In this document: positions 30,645 to 34,564 of the stretch, piece after piece | How the letters are laid out: each line of letters starts with the position of its first letter | How positions within the stretch are numbered: position 1 is the stretch's first letter | DNA from: Methanobacteriota archaeon | GTDB taxonomy: Archaea > Thermoplasmatota > Thermoplasmata > RBG-16-68-12 | Assembly: GCA_020029475.1 (NCBI GenBank) | Contig: JAIBJG010000011.1 | Span: 1-34,564 of the forward strand | Reading direction: 5' to 3' | Length of the DNA: 34,564 nucleotides | The notes under the pieces: generated by a model | Told to the model about the DNA's origin: nothing | The model's input: the letters and a program-made list of their open reading frames with translations, nothing else | Database searches by the model: none | Position numbers and translations under genes: made by a program

Positions 30645-32594
30645 TCACGCGGCCACGCCCCCGGGCCCCCCGAGACGGACGACCTCGTCCGCGCACTTCG
30701 CGGCGGCCTCGAAGTCCCCGAGCTTCGTGAGCACGTAGCCCTTGTTCACCCACGCCCCCTTGTACGCCGCGTCGATCTGGAGCGCCCGTTCGTAGCACCG
30801 CAGCGCGTCCGGGTACTTCCCGAGGCGGGCGAGCGCGTTCCCCTTGTTGTTCCAGCCCACCTCGTACCCCGGGTTCACCTTGATCGCGGAGTTGTAGCAC
30901 TTCAGCGCGTCCACGAGGCGGCCCATCCGGACGAGGGCGTTCCCCTTGTTCACCCACGCGACCTCGTTCCGGGGGTTCATCCGGAGGGCGATGTCGATGC
31001 ACTCGAGGGCCTCCTCGTACCGGCCAAGGACGACGAGGGCGGCCCCCTTGCTGTACCACGGGGCCTCGGAGCCGCTCTCCCCCGCGAGGTCGATCGCGCG
31101 GTCCAGCTCCTCGATCGCGCCCTTGTAGTTCCGGTCCACCGCGAGGTCCTGGGCCTTCGTCACGGAGCGGGAGACGCGACGCCCGACCCACCGGCCCCGC
31201 GCGGAGAGGGCCGCGGAGGTGCCGACGAGGACCGCGATCGCGGTCCACGTCCCGATCGCGATTGCCGGGGTCCCGGCGGGCGCGTTCACCGCCATCCCCG
31301 CCGCCGCGGCGACGAACGCGGGGAGGGCCGCGAGCCACGGCGCGTACACCGCGGGCGCGTGCCGGATCGGCGCCCCTCCCGCCACGCCGAGTGCGGTCCC
31401 GAGGATCAGGAGGCCCCCGTCCGCGGCGTCCGGGAGGACGATGCGCATCGCGTTGTGCACGGGGACCGCCAGGACCAAGATCCCCCCGACGAGGGCGAGG
31501 GCGTGGTCCCGCCATCGCTGCCGGATCGGGCGGAAGTCGAGGAACGCAAGGGCGAGGGCGGTCGCGAGGAGGGACCCCGCGAGGGCGACGATCGCCCACC
31601 CGCCCACCTCGGAGCCCAGGGCCGCGACGTACGCGGCGGGGACGAGGGCCGCGAGGGTCGCGACCACGGCGGTGTCCCGGAGCCGCTCCACGGGGGACGC
31701 GGTGCGGGGACGGCGGCTCGCCCCCTTCCCGACCTGAAGCTCCGCGGCGGCCCGCACCCGGGTCCTCGGCGGGGCCTCCAGGTCGAGGACCGCCTCCTCC
31801 GCCCCGACCTCGATCGCGAGGGCGTCGAGACCCGCCGCGGCCTTCTCCGCCTCGGCCTCCGGTTCTGCCTCCTCCAGGAGCTGGTCGATCGCCCGCATCT
31901 CCGCGTCGGGGGCGGTGGACGAAGCGGGCTCCGCGGGGGCCCCGAGCTCCCGCCCGCACATCTCGCAGGCCGTCGCGTCCTCCGTCAGGACCGCGCCGCA
32001 GGACGGGCAGACGGGCCCCTTCCCCGGAGGGGCGACGGACGTGCCGGGGATCCCCTGCATCGGCTCCCCGCACGTGTCGCACACCTCGAGATCGTCGAGG
32101 ACCAGCGCCCCGCAGTTCGCGCACAGGACCGTCGTCGGCTCCGGGCCCCCGCCCTCCGTAGCGATCGTCGTCTCGCATGCGGGGCACACGACCGCCTCCG
32201 CGGGGATCTTCTCCCCGCACGCGGGGCACGCGCGGGTCCCGCCCGCCTCGAGGAACCGCTCGAGATCCACGGACTCCTCCGTGAGGGTGGCCCCGCACTT
32301 CCCGCAGGCCCGGTCCGAGCTCGAGACGAACGCGCCGCACTCCGGGCAGAGGTACAGGACCGCGGGCGCCTTCGCCTTCAGGACCTCCGTGACGGACCGC
32401 CCCCCGAGGTCGTCCGCGGAGTGGACGCCCGCCCGGAACAGCGCCTGGGCCTTCGCGGAGTCGATCCCGAGGGCCCGGGTGAGCTCCCGCAGCGCGCCCT
32501 CGTCGACCGCGGCCCCGCAGTTCCCGCACGCCTCCGCGCCCCGGTCCAGGGTCTCGCCGCAGATCGGGCAGGGGACGCCCTCGGGCTCCGCCAT
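30645..32594 (-). CDS. Five-zinc-ribbon membrane protein with TPR domain
   Basis: A 649-residue protein. The N-terminal 213 residues hold five zinc ribbons with identical CX2C-X10-CX2C spacing (Cys9/12/23/26, 83/86/97/100, 123/126/137/140, 158/161/172/175 and 196/199/210/213). A short helical hairpin-like segment (RELTRALGIDSAKAQALFRAG) separates ribbons 1 and 2. An acidic linker leads to about six or seven hydrophobic helices (about 310-480). A C-terminal array of four to five TPRs follows (for example AWVNKGNALVRMGRLVDALKCYNSAI). Both ends probably face the cytoplasm and bind proteins. It looks like a membrane scaffold for assembly, quality control or RNA/protein delivery, but no function is known. 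The ATG at 32594 is 30 bp from a TATA-like box. Confidence 0.85.
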   Translation of the reverse strand: MAEPEGVPCPICGETLDRGAEACGNCGAAVDEGALRELTRALGIDSAKAQALFRAGVHSADDLGGRSVTEVLKAKAPAVLYLCPECGAFVSSSDRACGKCGATLTEESVDLERFLEAGGTRACPACGEKIPAEAVVCPACETTIATEGGGPEPTTVLCANCGALVLDDLEVCDTCGEPMQGIPGTSVAPPGKGPVCPSCGAVLTEDATACEMCGRELGAPAEPASSTAPDAEMRAIDQLLEEAEPEAEAEKAAAGLDALAIEVGAEEAVLDLEAPPRTRVRAAAELQVGKGASRRPRTASPVERLRDTAVVATLAALVPAAYVAALGSEVGGWAIVALAGSLLATALALAFLDFRPIRQRWRDHALALVGGILVLAVPVHNAMRIVLPDAADGGLLILGTALGVAGGAPIRHAPAVYAPWLAALPAFVAAAAGMAVNAPAGTPAIAIGTWTAIAVLVGTSAALSARGRWVGRRVSRSVTKAQDLAVDRNYKGAIEELDRAIDLAGESGSEAPWYSKGAALVVLGRYEEALECIDIALRMNPRNEVAWVNKGNALVRMGRLVDALKCYNSAIKVNPGYEVGWNNKGNALARLGKYPDALRCYERALQIDAAYKGAWVNKGYVLTKLGDFEAAAKCADEVVRLGGPGGVAA

Positions 32595-32620
32595 CGCCGC
32601 GAACGATTTCTCCCTACGGG

Positions 32621-32627
32621 CTTAAAG
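32621..32627 (-). promoter_or_regulatory. TATA-like box for the zinc-ribbon/TPR gene
   Basis: CTTTAAG on the minus strand, 30 bp before the ATG at 32594. The adjoining AAAGGTATCC on the plus strand may serve the divergent PrsW-like gene. Confidence 0.55.
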
Positions 32628-32684
32628 GTATCCGCCCGAAGAACCGCCAACACCTTCATCCCCCGCAACGGGGTTCGCGCGCCG

Positions 32685-33443
32685 TTGGCGGACGACCAGC
32701 TCCGGTTCTCGATCGCGTTCATCGTCGGGATCGGCCCCGCGATCCTCCTGTTGTGGGTCTCCCTCCGTCGGTTCAGCTACCCGCTCGCGCCGAAATCCCT
32801 GTTCGACGACCGGAAGGTCTTCTTCGCGTTCGCGGTCGGGTTGGCGTTCGGTGCGGTCTCGGGCAGCCTCACCCTCGCGATCTCGACGTCCGGCCTCGGC
32901 ATCATCCTCCCGCTGATCGCGGTCGCCCTGTTCGAGGAGAGCTTCAAGGTCGTGTACCTGAACCGGAAGGGGTACCGCGGCCGGTTCGACACGACGTTCT
33001 ACGGGGTGGGCCTGGGCGTCGGCTCCGGGGCGACCCTCGTGATGGCCTCCGTCTTCACGAACGCGGGCCTCCTCCGGAGCCCGGACCTCCCGATCCTCGT
33101 CGGTGGGCTCCTCCTGTTCGCCCTCTCCCTGTCCGCGATCCTGGCGTCCACGGGGGCCCTCATCGGCTTCGGGACCTCGCAGAGCAAGGTCCTCGGATAC
33201 TTCCTGCGCGCGTTCCTCGTGCGATTCTCCCACCTCGCGATCCTGCTCTTCTTCTTCCTCTACCAGCCCGGGGACAACCCGGCGGCGGCGATCCTTTCCC
33301 TGGCCGGGTCCCTCGTCTTCGCGGGGATCGTGTACGCCTTCGTGTATCGGGAGATCCTCCCGGAGACGCTTCCGAAGGACCTCCGCCGGGAACTGCGGCG
33401 GTGGCCGGGGAACGCGGATCGACCCGCTAAGGGACCGGAGTGA
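32685..33443 (+). CDS. Polytopic membrane protein, divergent PrsW/CPBP-like protease candidate
   Basis: A 252-residue protein with about seven hydrophobic helices. Helix 3 ends in LFEESFK (Glu84, Glu85, Lys88). It is followed by GRFDTTFYGVGLGVG (Asp102, Tyr106, Gly107) and a later RFSHLAIL histidine. EExxK, Dxx.YG and a distal His are the layout of PrsW-type intramembrane metalloproteases, though the match is loose and the usual FAxxEN-like box is absent. It may therefore be inactive or a relative. No ATG or GTG lies before the first helix; the TTG at 32685 is the best start. It diverges from the zinc-ribbon/TPR gene with a 90-bp gap and overlaps the converging zinc-ribbon gene by 17 bp. Confidence 0.65.
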   Translation: MADDQLRFSIAFIVGIGPAILLLWVSLRRFSYPLAPKSLFDDRKVFFAFAVGLAFGAVSGSLTLAISTSGLGIILPLIAVALFEESFKVVYLNRKGYRGRFDTTFYGVGLGVGSGATLVMASVFTNAGLLRSPDLPILVGGLLLFALSLSAILASTGALIGFGTSQSKVLGYFLRAFLVRFSHLAILLFFFLYQPGDNPAAAILSLAGSLVFAGIVYAFVYREILPETLPKDLRRELRRWPGNADRPAKGPE

Positions 33444-33903
33444 CGGCGCGGTAGTACCCCTCGCGCGGCTCGTACACGACGTTCGCGCGGAGGAGCTCGT
33501 CCAGGGATTCGTCGACGTCCAGGATCCCGAGGGCGGATAGGACGACCCGGAGGTCCGCGACGGAGAACACTTCGAGTTCGTTCGAGAGTTCGATTGCCGC
33601 TGCGCGGACCCGGTGGGCCCGGTCCCCCGCCTTCATCGCGAGGGCCGCGACCCGTGCGTGGACGTCCCCGATCCGCTTCTTCTTCCTCGGCTGGAGGACC
33701 CGCTCGTACTCCGCGAGCCCGCCCGCCAGCTCCGCGCTCGCGCGGCGGACGGCGTCGATCAGTTCCCGCTCCGTGCCGACGCGCGCCGTGATCCGGGAGG
33801 GAAGGACGGGGATCTCGAACCCGCAGGAACACGTCGTCGTCTTCTTCGAGAGGGCGACGCCCTTCGCTCGGTGGCAGCGTGGGCAGACGACCACGCCGAA
33901 CAT
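33427..33903 (-). CDS. Zinc-binding protein with C-terminal winged-helix-like region
   Basis: A 158-residue protein. The N-terminus has a CxxC...CxC ribbon (Cys7, Cys10, Cys25, Cys27) followed by a basic/hydrophobic strand and ELIDAVRRASAEL. This layout recalls the small archaeal DUF1922 and DUF5817 zinc proteins. Residues about 100-150 (FSVADLRVVLSALGILDVDESLDELLRANVVYEP) look like a winged helix. A PRKKKR cluster lies between the two parts. It may be a nucleic-acid-binding factor. Its ATG lies 4 bp after the arginine decarboxylase stop, so the two are probably co-transcribed; a functional link is not shown. The family match is tentative. Confidence 0.7.
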   Translation of the reverse strand: MFGVVVCPRCHRAKGVALSKKTTTCSCGFEIPVLPSRITARVGTERELIDAVRRASAELAGGLAEYERVLQPRKKKRIGDVHARVAALAMKAGDRAHRVRAAAIELSNELEVFSVADLRVVLSALGILDVDESLDELLRANVVYEPREGYYRAVTPVP

Positions 33904-33907
33904 CGGG

Positions 33908-34375
33908 TCACACCATGAACACGAGGGCCGCGAGGCACGCGCCGTAGTGGTCCATGGGGATGCTCAGCTCCTCGATCTTGTACTCGATCTTCTTGAACTT
34001 GATCCCGCGGAGCTTCGCCATCTCCCCCATTTTCCACTCCAGGACCTCCCGCAGGGCCCGGCCCGTCCCGTTCATGTGGCCCTCCGCGACGTACCCGCCG
34101 TACCCGTCGTCCCGGAACCCGTACGCGATCCCCGCGCTGATCATCTCGCCCTCCCCGCCCCGCTGCTGCGCGAGGACGCAGTGGGTGATCGCTCCCATCG
34201 GGAGCTCCCGCCGCTTCACCTGACGGATGTGCACGGGGAGGACGGAGGACACGTACACGAGGTTCTGCTCCGACAGCTCCGCGTCCGTGAGGGCGGCGTC
34301 GAACGCGTTCAGGTCGGAGATCTTCGAGGCGGCCCGGCCCGAGGTCACGAAGAATCTCGTGGGAATTGGAAGCAT
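33908..34375 (-). CDS. pdaD: Pyruvoyl-dependent arginine decarboxylase
   Basis: Decarboxylates arginine to agmatine, the first step of archaeal polyamine (putrescine, spermidine) synthesis and of agmatidine modification of tRNA-Ile. The 155-residue proenzyme should cleave itself between Ser43 and Ser44 in YVSSVLP, making a short beta chain and an alpha chain with an N-terminal pyruvoyl group. Family landmarks are TRFFVTSGRAAS (6-17), LNAFDAAL (22-29), GMISAGIAYG-like MISAGIAYGF (78-87), AEGHMNGTGR (97-106) and EELSIPMDHYGAC (135-147). The length is normal. The start ATG 34375 gives MLPIPTRFF, as in homologues. It is first in a likely two-gene unit with the zinc-binding protein. Confidence 0.94.
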   Translation of the reverse strand: MLPIPTRFFVTSGRAASKISDLNAFDAALTDAELSEQNLVYVSSVLPVHIRQVKRRELPMGAITHCVLAQQRGGEGEMISAGIAYGFRDDGYGGYVAEGHMNGTGRALREVLEWKMGEMAKLRGIKFKKIEYKIEELSIPMDHYGACLAALVFMV

Positions 34376-34406
34376 CGCGAGTGGAGCGCGCGTAGATTCC
34401 CGTCGC

Positions 34407-34412
34407 TCTTAA
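34407..34412 (-). promoter_or_regulatory. TATA-like box for pdaD inside the upstream stop codon
   Basis: CTTAAG, about 34 bp before the ATG at 34375. It contains the TAA stop (34411-34409) of the acetyltransferase gene, so promoter and coding end share bases. Confidence 0.4.
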
Positions 34413-34564
34413 GAGTTTGCGTCCAGCGGCTTTCGCATCGCGAACGCGTCCTCGCCCCACGAGTAGTACCCGGGGAGGACGCCCTCCGTCCGGTACCCGA
34501 GCCCCCGGTACAGGGCGATCGCGGCGGCGTTCACCGTGCTCACCTCGAGCCGCGCGGCGGTGGC
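34409..34564 (-). CDS. GNAT-family N-acetyltransferase, C-terminal part (RimI-like)
   Basis: Translating the minus strand from the right edge gives 51 residues ending at TAA 34411-34409. The fragment reads ARLEVSTVNAAAIALYRGLGY, then PGYYSWGEDAFAMRKPL. The LEV...N..AI.LY..LGY pattern is the acetyl-CoA-side helix and strand of GNAT enzymes. The GYY..GEDA.AM..PL ending is typical of RimI/Ard1-type protein N-terminal acetyltransferases. The N-terminal two-thirds, with the R/Q-x-x-G-x-G/A loop, lies outside the window. It is transcribed in the same direction as pdaD and ends 33 bp before it. Confidence 0.85.
   Translation of the reverse strand, partial: ATAARLEVSTVNAAAIALYRGLGYRTEGVLPGYYSWGEDAFAMRKPLDANS

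Overview
The window looks like chromosome from a GC-rich archaeon, most likely within or near Thermoplasmatota. This lineage call is inference from gene content. The archaeal markers are a TrmY-type tRNA methyltransferase, a pyruvoyl-dependent arginine decarboxylase, an archaeal Ogg2-type glycosylase, a nicotinate phosphoribosyltransferase with a C-terminal zinc ribbon, a DUF835 protein with a 7TM region and a very long Lhr helicase. Many genes have a TATA-like hexamer about 25-34 bp before the start codon and no clear Shine-Dalgarno, as expected for leaderless archaeal transcripts. GTG and TTG starts are common.

Layout. The left edge (1-1141) holds a TnpB nuclease gene of visibly lower GC that runs off the window. 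An FNR-like flavoreductase (1287-2090) and a 7TM-DUF835 signalling protein (2097-3695) follow. At 3740-6458 lies an oxidative-damage island. A nickel superoxide dismutase and its maturation protease (sodN-sodX) are transcribed leftward. An 8-oxoguanine glycosylase and MutY are transcribed rightward from the same short promoter region. At 6563-8402 a microprotein, trmY and an M20 peptidase form a tight cluster with GTGA-type overlap. A PLP aminotransferase and a nicotinate phosphoribosyltransferase diverge at about 9.5 kb. A Trm9-like methyltransferase, a single-pass microprotein, GcvH and an atypical membrane protein follow up to 12.9 kb. A tRNA-Arg(TCG) at 13047-13121 sits antisense to the 3' end of a large secreted purple-acid-phosphatase-like protein built from duplicated modules.

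The right half holds a thiolase and a 3-hydroxyacyl-CoA dehydrogenase, which catalyse two steps of acyl-CoA or C4 metabolism, with a zinc-ribbon membrane protein between them. Next come a secreted Big_5 Ig-repeat surface protein and an 1804-residue Lhr helicase whose start is preceded by a perfect 16-bp tandem duplication. At 28199-30556 is a striking receptor-like regulator: a seven-repeat FG-GAP (integrin-alpha-like) propeller, cadherin-like domains, membrane segments and two cytoplasmic winged helices in one chain. Beside it are a protein with five zinc ribbons, membrane segments and TPRs, and a divergent PrsW-like membrane protein. The right edge carries a zinc-ribbon/winged-helix protein, the pyruvoyl-dependent arginine decarboxylase and the C-terminus of a GNAT acetyltransferase.

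I see no rRNA, CRISPR array, complete insertion sequence with defined ends, or prophage. The observations I rate highest are the Ni-SOD/8-oxoG repair island and the propeller-to-winged-helix receptor.
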